Positions 1 through 7,059 are shown, numbered from the stretch's first letter. The stretch is 7,329 nt of DNA from Candidatus Woesearchaeota archaeon (GCA_013331515.1 DUGG01000083.1:4712-12040), one strand, 5' to 3'. A program made the numbers and translations. The notes: generated from the letters alone by a model not told the origin.

Positions 1-1
1 G

Positions 2-547
2 CAGGAAGGGCTTTACCGGCATTTCAAGGCAATAGCTGAGTCAATAAGGCTTCCTGTTGTGGTCTATAACATCCAGGGCAGGACAGGTGTCAACATAGAG
101 ACGGCAACGCTGCAGCGAATGGCGCTGGTAAAGAACATTATCGCTGTGAAAGAGGCATCAGGCAATGTTTCCCAGATGATGGACGTGCTTGACCAGCTTC
201 CCGGGTCTTTTAGTGTTGTGAGCGGTGATGACAATCTTACCTTGCCATTGATGTCCCTTGGCGGGAGGGGTGTCATCTCTGTTGTTAGCAACCTTGTTCC
301 AGGGAAGGTCTCGGCGATGTGCGCTGCCGCGCTTAAGGGCGATTTTGCCGCGGCAAGGAGGCTGCATTTTGAGATGCTACCTCTTTTCAAGGCGGCATTC
401 ATTGAGACGAACCCGATACCGATAAAGGCGGCTATGGGCATGGCAGGATTGCCTGCAGGACCGGTGAGGATGCCATTGTGCGAGATGCAGCCGGCGAATC
501 TGGAGAAGCTGAGGGCTGTTGTCAAAAAGATGGGGCTGGTAAAATGA
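2..547 (+). CDS. dapA: 4-hydroxy-tetrahydrodipicolinate synthase, C-terminal part (5' end outside window)
   Basis: This enzyme condenses pyruvate with aspartate semialdehyde, the first committed step of the DAP pathway, in the cytoplasm. The frame is open from base 2, giving 181 residues. The family is usually about 290-300 residues, so roughly the first 110, with the N-terminal barrel strands, lie upstream. Visible motifs are YNIQGRTG (residues 22-29 of the fragment), with the active-site Tyr and the substrate-binding Arg, and VKEASGN with the Schiff-base Lys at fragment residue 50 (codon 149-151). A GDD segment and a C-terminal AGPVRMPL stretch also fit the family. The usual Pro after YN(I/V) is Gln here. 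The stop codon overlaps the dapB start as ATGA (544-547), which implies translational coupling. Related aldolases such as N-acetylneuraminate lyase share the fold, but the neighbours make DapA by far the best call. Confidence 0.95.
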   Translation, partial: QEGLYRHFKAIAESIRLPVVVYNIQGRTGVNIETATLQRMALVKNIIAVKEASGNVSQMMDVLDQLPGSFSVVSGDDNLTLPLMSLGGRGVISVVSNLVPGKVSAMCAAALKGDFAAARRLHFEMLPLFKAAFIETNPIPIKAAMGMAGLPAGPVRMPLCEMQPANLEKLRAVVKKMGLVK

Positions 548-1296
548 AAATAGCGCTTATTGGCTACGGGAAGATGGGGAAGGAAGTGGAGCGTGTTGCC
601 AGGCTTCGCGGGCATTCTGTCTGCGCGGTTATTGATCGGGTGGACCCTGGCGCTACCCGCAAGGAGCTTGACAGCTCAGGCAGCTGCCTTAAGGAAGCTG
701 ATGTTGTGGTGGATTTTACTGTTCCGGCATCTGTCTCGGGCAACATACGGAAAGTCACTGCCGCAGGCAAAAGCATGGTGGTTGGCACTACTGGTTGGTA
801 TGATGGCATGACCGAGGCCAAGCAGCTTGTTGGCCAGGCAGGCACAGGTTTCATTTACAGCTCAAACTTCTCGGTTGGCGTCAACATCTTTTACCAGATT
901 GTGGAAGCGGCTGCAAGGCTCATTGACAGGATCCCTGAGTACGATGTTTTTGGCTATGAGCTTCATCACAGTCAGAAGCTTGACAGCCCTTCAGGAACGG
1001 CGAAGAGCATTGCAGAGATTTTGCTGAAGAATATCAGCAGAAAGAAGCAGGTCCAGTATGAGAAGCTTGACAGGAAGATAAACCCCGAGGAGATTCATTT
1101 TGCCAGCATAAGGTCTGGCTCGATACCTGGGACGCACATTGTTGGCTTTGACAGCGAGGCTGACACCATTGAACTCAAGCATGCGGCCCGGAACCGTGCA
1201 GGGTTTGCCCTTGGTGCTGTAATGGCCGCGGAGTGGCTCAGGGGCAGGAAGGGCTTTTTTACCATGAATGACTTCATAAGCGACCTTTTCAGATAG
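544..1296 (+). CDS. dapB: 4-hydroxy-tetrahydrodipicolinate reductase
   Basis: DapB reduces the DapA product to tetrahydrodipicolinate with NAD(P)H. The protein is 250 residues from the ATG at 544, a normal to slightly short length. An N-terminal Rossmann domain carries GYGKMG (residues 7-12). An acidic residue (Asp31) ends the second strand, as in relatives that accept NADH. VVGTTGW lies in the middle of the protein. The C-terminal substrate domain has ELHHSQKLDSPSGTAK, with the catalytic His pair at 141-142, Lys145 and the PSGTA substrate loop, followed by a GTH and an R.GFA.GA segment typical of the family. The ATG at 544 was chosen over upstream in-frame codons because the Rossmann strand begins directly at MKIALIG and because ATG overlaps the dapA stop as ATGA. 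It ends in TAG, 49 bases before asd. Confidence 0.96.
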   Translation: MKIALIGYGKMGKEVERVARLRGHSVCAVIDRVDPGATRKELDSSGSCLKEADVVVDFTVPASVSGNIRKVTAAGKSMVVGTTGWYDGMTEAKQLVGQAGTGFIYSSNFSVGVNIFYQIVEAAARLIDRIPEYDVFGYELHHSQKLDSPSGTAKSIAEILLKNISRKKQVQYEKLDRKINPEEIHFASIRSGSIPGTHIVGFDSEADTIELKHAARNRAGFALGAVMAAEWLRGRKGFFTMNDFISDLFR

Positions 1297-1297
1297 A

Positions 1298-1305
1298 TTT
1301 TAATA
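1298..1305 (+). promoter_or_regulatory. Possible archaeal TATA box ahead of asd
   Basis: TTTTAATA lies immediately after the dapB stop, with a purine-rich GATAGA just upstream where a BRE element would sit. Initiation about 25 bases downstream would leave a leader of roughly 15-20 bases before the asd ATG at 1346. The 49-base gap is the first break in an otherwise tightly packed cluster. This is pattern matching only; the genes could equally be co-transcribed. Confidence 0.3.
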
Positions 1306-1345
1306 GCAGCCGCAGTGTCGCACGGCAATATTGGGCTTGGTTGGC

Positions 1346-2413
1346 ATGGGAAAGATAAAAGTCGGGATTTTGGGCGCAACAGGGATGGTTGGGCAGCGCT
1401 TGATTCAGCTGCTTGATGGTCATCCATGGTTTGAAGTTGGTTATGTTGCCGCGTCTGAGCAGTCGGCCGGAAAGTCCTACGCTGCTGCCGTTGAGGGAAG
1501 GTGGCACTCTGCAACCGCTATTCCTGACAGAGTGAGGGGGCTTGTTGTGGGAGACGTTGCTGGCATAGCGAAGGCTATGGCGTCCTGCTCGCTTGTGTTT
1601 TCTGCCCTTGAGACGGATGCCGCCGGGGTGTATGAGGAGAAGTATGCTGCCGCCGGCCTTCCTGTTGTTTCGAACGCGTCAGCCCATCGCCATACCCCTG
1701 ATGTTCCAATGCTGATTCCCGAGATTAACCCTGAGCACCTTGGCATAATCCCTGCCCAGCAGAAAAGCCGCGGCTGGAAGAATGGATTCATTGTGGTGAA
1801 ACCGAACTGTTCCATCCAGTCATACATGGCGCCCTTGCATGCGCTTAGGGAGTTTGGCATAAAGCACGTAATAGTCAGCACGATGCAGGCAGTGAGCGGC
1901 GCAGGCCATCCTGGAGTTGCATCCCTTGACATCGTTGACAACATAATTCCCTTCATTAAAGGCGAAGAGGAGAAGTCGGAAAGGGAGCCGCTGAAGATTT
2001 TTGGCAGGGTCTCAGGGAGCGGGATAATCAGCGATGATTCAATCAGGATTTCAGCGCATTGCAACCGCGTTCCAGTAATTGATGGCCACATGGCCTGCAT
2101 TTCTGTTGAGTTCAAAAAGAAGCCGTCGAGGGAGCAGGTGCTTGCCGCCTGGAAAGGTTTTAAGGGCGTTCCTCAGGAGCTTAAGCTCCCTTCAGCCCCC
2201 GCGCAACCGATTGTTTACACTGATGACCCTGTGAGGCCGCAGTCGCGGCTTGACAGGGATAACGGCAATGGCATGGTTGTTACTGTTGGCCGGCTCAGGG
2301 AATGCAAGGTTCTTGATTACCGGTTTGTCGGGCTTTCCCATAATACAATCAGGGGAGCTGCCGGCGGTGCCGTGCTGACCGCCGAGCTTTTGAAGGCAAA
2401 GGGGCTGGTGTGA
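1346..2413 (+). CDS. asd: Aspartate-semialdehyde dehydrogenase, archaeal/fungal type
   Basis: Asd reduces aspartyl-4-phosphate with NADPH to aspartate semialdehyde, the precursor of lysine and of threonine and methionine. The 355 residues begin with a Rossmann strand and GATGMVG (residues 10-16). The catalytic Cys155 sits in KPNCS. VSTMQAVSGAGHPGV and DNIIPFIKGEEEK follow, as in the methanogen and fungal form rather than the typical bacterial form. CNRVPVIDGH supplies the likely catalytic His248. The C-terminal part (GLSHNTIRGAAGG) closes the nucleotide site. The ATG at 1346 is preferred; an in-frame TTG at 1331 would add five residues (MGLVG) before the strand, and neither start has a strong Shine-Dalgarno match. 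The stop overlaps the next gene by one base (TGATG). A possible promoter precedes it at 1298-1305. Function is very sure, the start moderately so. Confidence 0.95.
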   Translation: MGKIKVGILGATGMVGQRLIQLLDGHPWFEVGYVAASEQSAGKSYAAAVEGRWHSATAIPDRVRGLVVGDVAGIAKAMASCSLVFSALETDAAGVYEEKYAAAGLPVVSNASAHRHTPDVPMLIPEINPEHLGIIPAQQKSRGWKNGFIVVKPNCSIQSYMAPLHALREFGIKHVIVSTMQAVSGAGHPGVASLDIVDNIIPFIKGEEEKSEREPLKIFGRVSGSGIISDDSIRISAHCNRVPVIDGHMACISVEFKKKPSREQVLAAWKGFKGVPQELKLPSAPAQPIVYTDDPVRPQSRLDRDNGNGMVVTVGRLRECKVLDYRFVGLSHNTIRGAAGGAVLTAELLKAKGLV

Positions 2414-2934
2414 TGCCGCCGCATGATTTTTTTGCCGGTGCAGGCGTCAGGCAGTATTCCCCTCCTGCGGCTTTTGAGGAAAATGTGTCCGCCCTTTACG
2501 GTATCCTGAGTGAGGCCGCGCAAAAGATTCTTCTTATGTCAACCGGAAGAAGCAACGATTCAAGGGGTTGCGTGCAGGCGCTCTGGTACGCTATTGCGGA
2601 TGCGCGCCTGCTTCACGTCAGCATACTGTGCCCACCTGCTGAATCCAGGACCCTGGCTGAAAGGCTTGCCAGGGTTGGCAGCTCAATAAAGTCCCTTGGG
2701 TATGAAATGCGTGTTGGCGGCTTTGCTGCCGGTTTTTCACAGACCTTGATAGAAGGCGGCTTTGCTGTCCAGCAGTACGCCCGTACGGTTCCTGCCTCAG
2801 TTTTGGCAGCTGTTTCTCCCTCCTGCATAAACTCTGCATACCTGGTTTCAGCAAGTACAGTCGCTGAACAACTTGTCGTGCAGTCACTTGTTGGTTCTTT
2901 CAAAGTTCCTGGCGGGAATGGAAGCACGTTTTGA
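2413..2934 (+). CDS. Unrecognised protein embedded in the lysine cluster, possibly a degenerate PLD-like domain
   Basis: I do not recognise this 173-residue protein. Its codon choice resembles its neighbours, it starts at an ATG overlapping the asd stop (TGATG), and it runs into the start of dapL, so it looks like a genuine, translationally coupled operon member. An in-frame GTG lies just upstream at 2410. It has no signal peptide, no clear membrane helix, no metal-binding Cys/His cluster and no helix-turn-helix. The order of elements resembles one half of a phospholipase-D-like fold: a helix ending in AAQKILLMS (about 35-43), an ALWYAIADARLLHVSIL helix-strand (about 56-72), GYEMRVGG (about 96-103), LIEGGFAV (about 112-119), and a final amphipathic helix after YLVSAS. 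It lacks the HKD catalytic motif, so if the resemblance is real it would be a binding or sensor domain, as in TrmB-type regulators. A role in lysine synthesis or its control is inferred from position only. Confidence 0.8.
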   Translation: MPPHDFFAGAGVRQYSPPAAFEENVSALYGILSEAAQKILLMSTGRSNDSRGCVQALWYAIADARLLHVSILCPPAESRTLAERLARVGSSIKSLGYEMRVGGFAAGFSQTLIEGGFAVQQYARTVPASVLAAVSPSCINSAYLVSASTVAEQLVVQSLVGSFKVPGGNGSTF

Positions 2935-4129
2935 AAATTTGTTGAAGGTGATTGGATTGCAAAAGTACTCGCATTCGGGGCGGCTCGGGCAGATTCCGCC
3001 TTACCTTTTTGCAGAGATTGGCAGGAAGATTGAAGCCGCCAGGAAGGCGGGGGTTGACATGATAAGCTTTGGCATCGGCGATCCGGATATGCCAACCCCT
3101 GCGCATGTGGTTGAGGAGCTTGGGCGCGCTTCCAGGGACCCAAGGAATCATCAGTATCCTGACTACGAGGGCTTGTTGGCGTTCAGGGAGGCCGTTGCAT
3201 CGTGGTATAAGCGGAGGCATAACGTCTCGCTTGACCCTGTCAGCGAGGTCCTTGCCTTGATTGGTTCAAAGGAAGGAAGTCTGCACCTGTCGCTCGCCTT
3301 TGTCAACCCAGGCGATTATGCCCTCGTGCCCAACCCGTGCTACACGCCTTACAGGACAGGTACGATACTCGCCAACGGCCTTGTGCATGACCTGCCCCTG
3401 CTTGAGGAAAACGGCTTTCTTCCACAGCTTGGCAAGATTCCTAAGGAAGTGGTCAAGAAGGCGAAGGTGCTTTACCTCAGTTATCCGAACAATCCTACCG
3501 GGGCGGTTGCGGGGATGGAGTTTTACCGTGAGGTTGTTGATTTCGCTAATGACAACGGGCTGATTGTCTGCTCGGATAATCCTTACAGCGAGATAGCTTT
3601 TGACGGCTACAGGCCGTTGAGCTTCCTTGAGGTTCCAGGCGCAAAGGATGTCGGGGTTGAGTTCAACTCGCTCTCAAAGCCATACAACATGACCGGATGG
3701 CGGGTTGGCATGGCAGTTGGCAACCCAGAGATAATATCTGCCATGGCAACGGTGAAGAATAATGTTGACTCTGGGGTATTCAACGCAATCCAGTATGCGG
3801 CAATTGCGGCCCTGCTAAGGACTCCTGACTCAGAGATTGGCCGGCTTAACAGCGTGTATCAAAAGAGGAGGGACCTCGTTTGGGAAACGCTTAACAGCGT
3901 TGGCATCCGGACAGGTAGGCCCAAAGCGACTTTTTACATGTGGTGCAGGGTACCCGAGCGCCACACCTCCGCAAGCTTTGCCACGCTGCTGCTGGAGAAG
4001 GCGGGGGTTGTTGTCACTTCCGGAGCAGCTTATGGGAGATATGGCGAGGGCTTTTTCAGGATGTCCCTGACTGTTCCTGACGCGCGGCTGGCTGAGGCGA
4101 TGGGCCGCATCAAGGACGCATTGGCATGA
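2918..4129 (+). CDS. dapL: LL-diaminopimelate aminotransferase (class I/II PLP aminotransferase)
   Basis: DapL converts tetrahydrodipicolinate straight to LL-DAP using glutamate as amino donor, bypassing DapD, DapC and DapE. The protein is 403 residues from the ATG at 2918. Motifs in order: IPPYLFAEI near the N-terminus; GIGDPD (52-57); QYPDYEGLLAFREA; PNPCYTPYRTGTI; YPNNPTG (189-195); SDNPYSE with Asp220 and Tyr223, which contact PLP; SLSKPYNMTGWRVG with the PLP-binding Lys254; and FFRMSL with the carboxylate-binding Arg381. Alanine, aspartate or succinyl-DAP aminotransferases share these motifs, but IPPYLFAEI, the TGTI segment and the surrounding dap genes favour DapL. The start is uncertain. 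ATG 2918 overlaps the previous gene by 17 bases; TTG 2957 has a better ribosome site (GGTGAT at 2947-2952), gives 390 residues and fits the usual short N-terminus; TTG 2873 is least likely. Confidence 0.9.
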   Translation: MEARFENLLKVIGLQKYSHSGRLGQIPPYLFAEIGRKIEAARKAGVDMISFGIGDPDMPTPAHVVEELGRASRDPRNHQYPDYEGLLAFREAVASWYKRRHNVSLDPVSEVLALIGSKEGSLHLSLAFVNPGDYALVPNPCYTPYRTGTILANGLVHDLPLLEENGFLPQLGKIPKEVVKKAKVLYLSYPNNPTGAVAGMEFYREVVDFANDNGLIVCSDNPYSEIAFDGYRPLSFLEVPGAKDVGVEFNSLSKPYNMTGWRVGMAVGNPEIISAMATVKNNVDSGVFNAIQYAAIAALLRTPDSEIGRLNSVYQKRRDLVWETLNSVGIRTGRPKATFYMWCRVPERHTSASFATLLLEKAGVVVTSGAAYGRYGEGFFRMSLTVPDARLAEAMGRIKDALA

Positions 4130-4132
4130 ATT

Positions 4133-4137
4133 GGTGA
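4133..4137 (+). promoter_or_regulatory. Ribosome binding site deciding the lysA start
   Basis: GGTGA sits five bases before the ATG at 4143 and matches the AUCACCUCC 3' end of archaeal 16S rRNA. It favours this ATG over the in-frame TTG at 4131 and GTG at 4134, which overlap the motif itself. Confidence 0.55.
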
Positions 4138-4142
4138 AAAGG

Positions 4143-5429
4143 ATGATTGTTGAGAAGGATAACAGGTTGTTTATCGGGGGGGTTGCTGCTTCCGAGCTTG
4201 CCAAGATGCACGGCACTCCGGTTTACGCTTACGATGAGGAGACAATCCGCATGAAGGTGCGGGCGTTGCTGGATGGAATTGCTTACCAGCCGTTGAGAAT
4301 TTTCTATGCCGCGAAGGCGAACACGAACATTTCCATCCTGGAGATTATCAGGGACGAAGGCAAAGGCAGGGCTGGCCTGGATGCCGTTTCCCCTGGTGAG
4401 ATTGAAATCGCGCTTAATGCAGGCTTCAGGCAGGATGAGATTATTTTCACGTCAACATCTGTTACAGATGAGGAGATGAAGTTTGCCATCGGGAAGGGCG
4501 TGCTTGTTAATTGCGATTCACTGTCGCAGCTTGAGCGGTATGGCAGGATGAGCCCTGGCGCGAAGGTGTGCTTCCGCGTCAATCCTGATGTCGGTGCAGG
4601 CCATCATGGCCATGTCATTACGGGCGGGCCTGAGAGCAAATTCGGCATCTGGGCTGCTGACGTGGGCAGTGCGTTCGGGATTGTGGAAAAATACGGTCTG
4701 AAGGTCGTTGGAATCCATGAGCACATTGGTTCAGGCATATTGGAAACTGAAAAGTTTTTGACGGCAATGAATGTCCTGCTGTCGATAATAGAAAAGAACA
4801 GGGATAGGTTGGAATCCCTTGAGTTTGTTGACTTTGGCGGAGGGATAGGCGTCCCTTACCGGCCTGACCAGAAGGCAATCGATTTCAGGGAGTTTGGTGC
4901 TGCTGTCAGCAGGCTTTTTGCCGACTTCTGCAGCAGTTTTGGAAGGACATTGTCGCTTGTGATAGAGCCGGGCAGGTTCCTTGTTGCAGAGTCAGGGGTT
5001 TTGCTCTGCACTGTCAACACGATAAAAAGCACTCCAAGCCACAAGTTTGTGGGTGTCAATACTGGCTTTAATCACCTGATAAGGCCGATGGCGTATGGCA
5101 GTTATCATCCGATTGTGTTGGTTAACAACTGCGGCAGCGGGAGGAAGGAGAAGGTGGCTGTTTGCGGTGACATCTGCGAGTCAGGGGACGTGTTCACCAG
5201 GAATGAGGCGGGAATTGCCGACAGGGAACTCCCTGAAATCCGAGAGGGCGATGTTCTTGCAATCATGATTGCTGGCGCTTATGGTTTCTCCATGTCATCA
5301 AACTACAACACCCGGCCCCGTCCTGCCGAGGTGCTTGTTTCGGGAAACAGTGTCAAGGTGATTCGCAAGCCAGAGGAAATGTCGCACGTCATTTACGGAA
5401 TGTCAGCAGGCGACAAAAATAAGCCATAG
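4143..5429 (+). CDS. lysA: Diaminopimelate decarboxylase
   Basis: LysA decarboxylates meso-DAP to L-lysine, the last step of the pathway, using PLP. It is a fold-type III enzyme of 428 residues: an N-terminal alanine-racemase-like barrel and a C-terminal beta domain. YAAKAN holds the PLP-binding Lys58 (codon 4314-4316). Then come HIGSGI (194-199), VDFGGGIG with the Gly loop that binds PLP phosphate (229-236), and EPGR (275-278). GDICESGD carries Cys345 and Glu346, contributed to the partner subunit's active site in known dimers, and GAYGFSMSSNYN contains Tyr380. All key residues are present, so the enzyme should be active. Ornithine/arginine or carboxynorspermidine decarboxylases share the fold, but motifs and context fit LysA. 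The gene follows dapL by 13 bases and is the last gene before the 103-base gap. Upstream starts at 4131 or 4134 would add three or four residues. Confidence 0.95.
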   Translation: MIVEKDNRLFIGGVAASELAKMHGTPVYAYDEETIRMKVRALLDGIAYQPLRIFYAAKANTNISILEIIRDEGKGRAGLDAVSPGEIEIALNAGFRQDEIIFTSTSVTDEEMKFAIGKGVLVNCDSLSQLERYGRMSPGAKVCFRVNPDVGAGHHGHVITGGPESKFGIWAADVGSAFGIVEKYGLKVVGIHEHIGSGILETEKFLTAMNVLLSIIEKNRDRLESLEFVDFGGGIGVPYRPDQKAIDFREFGAAVSRLFADFCSSFGRTLSLVIEPGRFLVAESGVLLCTVNTIKSTPSHKFVGVNTGFNHLIRPMAYGSYHPIVLVNNCGSGRKEKVAVCGDICESGDVFTRNEAGIADRELPEIREGDVLAIMIAGAYGFSMSSNYNTRPRPAEVLVSGNSVKVIRKPEEMSHVIYGMSAGDKNKP

Positions 5430-5532
5430 GACAAATTGCTTGCTGATGTCTGCCACATGCATGGCAATTTTATGGGTTGTTCGTGCTTGGCATAATGCAG
5501 GCGGCTGTGGCAATTGCTGTGGTGGATTTGTG
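5430..5532 (+). promoter_or_regulatory. lysA-ppcA intergenic region with repeated GCAATT/AATTGC motifs
   Basis: This 103-base stretch is the longest non-coding gap in the window. TGGCAATT occurs twice as a direct repeat (5462-5469 and 5508-5515). AAATTGC (5433-5439) forms an inverted pair with GCAATTT (5464-5470), and the second direct repeat lies in the palindrome GCAATTGC (5510-5517). CATGCATG (5456-5463) is a further perfect palindrome. A weak TATA-like TTTTATGG lies at 5468-5475. An operator or promoter for ppcA is possible, but no motif is recognised and the repeats are short. Confidence 0.3.
5521..5525 (+). promoter_or_regulatory. Ribosome binding site deciding the ppcA start
   Basis: GGTGG lies seven bases before the ATG at 5533. 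The frame stays open upstream to 5440, but those 31 residues do not look like the family, so this site and the position of the STQHPDN motif fix the start. An in-frame GTG at 5530 is directly adjacent and cannot be excluded. Confidence 0.5.
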
Positions 5533-7047
5533 ATGGGTTCTCTCAGGTCGCTTAAAAGGAAGGTTCCGAGGTGCATGAGCACCCAGCACCCTGACAATGC
5601 TTCCATCCCTTTCTTTTCAGAGGGCCCGGTCATAGAGGGTGATACGGAAGTGAAGGAGGCATATTACTCTTTTTCCCACCTCCGTTGCGGTGAGCAGATG
5701 TGGGATGCCGAGGGCAAGGATGTGGACGACTACGTTGTCCGGAAGCTTCTTGCAAGGTACGACTCCTTTTTTGAGAAGAACATGCTTGGGAAGGATGTTT
5801 TCCTGACGCTGAGGGTGCCAAACCCTTCTGTTGAGCAGGGCGAGGCCAAGGTGCTGCTTGAGACCCTTGAATCAATCCCGAGAAGCTTTGACGTTGCCAG
5901 GGGCATGGGCTCTTCTGGTGCTGCGGCGCCGGTATTTGAGGTGATTCTGCCGATGACTTCGTCTGCTGCTGAACTCAACAGGATTTACTATTATTACCGG
6001 GATTTTGTCGCAGGCAAGGAGGATAAGCCCCTGCATGACACTACGGTTAAGGAATGGATTGGCAGCTTTGACCCGGATGAGATTAATGTCATCCCCCTTT
6101 TTGAGACCAAGGAGCAGATGCTTTCCTCCTCGTCGATTGTTGAGGAATACGTCAAGGGGAAGGAGCTTGACGGCTGCAGGGTATTCCTTGCGAGGAGTGA
6201 CCCCGCCCTGAACTACGGGGGCCTCGCTGCCGTTCTGATTAACAAGGTTGCCGTCCAGCGGCTTTATGAGCTTGAGAAAAAGCTTGGCATCCCCCTCCCG
6301 GTCATAATCGGCGTTGGCTCGTGCCCTTTCCGTGGGAATCTCAGGCCTGATAATACGAACTGCCTCAAGGGATATCCGTCTGTCCAGACCTTTACTGTCC
6401 AGTCCGCGTTCAAGTATGATTACCCTGAAGAGATGGTCGTCAGGGCAATCGCTGAACTTAATGATGCTCCCAGGGGCCGGCCCACTGAAGTGGACGAGGC
6501 GGCCTCTGTTGAGCTTATTGAAAGGGTTTCTTCTGCTTACAGGTCACAGGTGACCCTCCTGGCTCCGGTTGTCAACCAGCTTGCCGGTTTTGTCCCGCAG
6601 AGGAGGAAGCGCAAGCTTCACATTGGCCTTTTTGGCTACTCACGAAAGATACAGGGGGTGAACGGCGTTTCGCTTCCCCGCGCTATATCCTTTTGTGCGG
6701 CCCTTTACTCGGTTGGTTTGCCTCCTGAAATTTTAGGTCTTAACGCGCTTTCAGAAGGCGATTTTGACATCCTTGACGAAAGCTATAAGAACTTCCGGAA
6801 TGATTTGGCTGATGCCCTGAGGTATTACAGCGATGACTGCGCGTCGGTTTTGCCAAGGGAGGTTCTGGCTCAGCTCAAGCCGGTTATTTGTCGGTTGCAG
6901 TCAGAGCTTGACTTGGCTAACGGTCCTGAGACTGATGAGCATGCCGCCCTTGTCCGGCAGATTATTGATGCTTATGCCAAGAACCGCACGAGGGAGCTTC
7001 AGGAGCTGATAGTTGATGCGGCGAGGGTGAGGAAATTTCTTGGATAG
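5533..7047 (+). CDS. ppcA: Phosphoenolpyruvate carboxylase, archaeal type
   Basis: PpcA carboxylates PEP with bicarbonate to oxaloacetate and phosphate, an anaplerotic step that supplies the aspartate skeleton. The protein is 504 residues, typical of the archaeal-type family and little more than half the bacterial/plant PEPC (about 900). Family motifs in order are STQHPDN (16-22), EAYYSFSHLRCGEQMWD, ARSDPALNYG (220-229), GSCPFRGNL (262-270), TVQSAFKYDYP (288-298), HIGLFGYSRK (363-372), LPRAISFCAALYSVGLPPE and a C-terminal RKFLG. In the family, the Arg-rich and PFRG segments line the PEP site. Nothing is truncated or missing. A 103-base gap separates it from lysA and 12 bases from dapF. Its place inside a lysine cluster suggests it feeds oxaloacetate to aspartate for lysine; that link is inferred from context. 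Confidence 0.94.
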   Translation: MGSLRSLKRKVPRCMSTQHPDNASIPFFSEGPVIEGDTEVKEAYYSFSHLRCGEQMWDAEGKDVDDYVVRKLLARYDSFFEKNMLGKDVFLTLRVPNPSVEQGEAKVLLETLESIPRSFDVARGMGSSGAAAPVFEVILPMTSSAAELNRIYYYYRDFVAGKEDKPLHDTTVKEWIGSFDPDEINVIPLFETKEQMLSSSSIVEEYVKGKELDGCRVFLARSDPALNYGGLAAVLINKVAVQRLYELEKKLGIPLPVIIGVGSCPFRGNLRPDNTNCLKGYPSVQTFTVQSAFKYDYPEEMVVRAIAELNDAPRGRPTEVDEAASVELIERVSSAYRSQVTLLAPVVNQLAGFVPQRRKRKLHIGLFGYSRKIQGVNGVSLPRAISFCAALYSVGLPPEILGLNALSEGDFDILDESYKNFRNDLADALRYYSDDCASVLPREVLAQLKPVICRLQSELDLANGPETDEHAALVRQIIDAYAKNRTRELQELIVDAARVRKFLG

Positions 7048-7056
7048 GAGGGGAGG
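7047..7056 (+). promoter_or_regulatory. Strong double Shine-Dalgarno ahead of dapF
   Basis: GGAGGGGAGG begins on the last base of the ppcA stop and contains two GGAGG units, eight and three bases before the ATG at 7060. It is the strongest ribosome site in the window. It supports 7060 over the in-frame ATG at 7072, which would lie 15 bases from the nearer unit. Confidence 0.7.
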
Positions 7057-7059
7057 AAA

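Noticed and set aside
64..615. 183-residue minus-strand open frame across dapA-dapB
   Set aside because: It is antisense to two conserved genes and their junction, with no plausible family features.
1250..1262. GGGC followed by a T-run near the end of dapB, terminator-like
   Set aside because: It is inside coding sequence (GFFTMND) with no convincing hairpin.
1477..2115. 212-residue open frame on the minus strand inside asd
   Set aside because: It lies wholly antisense to a clearly conserved enzyme, shows no recognisable motif, and is explained by codon bias of the sense strand.
2413..2934. The unknown gene as a broken remnant of DapD, DapE or aspartokinase
   Set aside because: It has no hexapeptide repeats (DapD), no metal-binding His/Asp/Glu pattern (DapE) and no kinase or ACT signatures, and the frame is intact.
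5440..5532. N-terminal extension of PpcA with a Cys/Gly-rich segment
   Set aside because: The 31 residues do not resemble the family, the STQHPDN motif sits at the usual distance from ATG 5533, and a GGTGG ribosome site precedes that ATG.
5430..5532. A small RNA or riboswitch in the gap before ppcA
   Set aside because: The short inverted repeats do not build a stable multi-stem fold and no known lysine riboswitch elements are visible.
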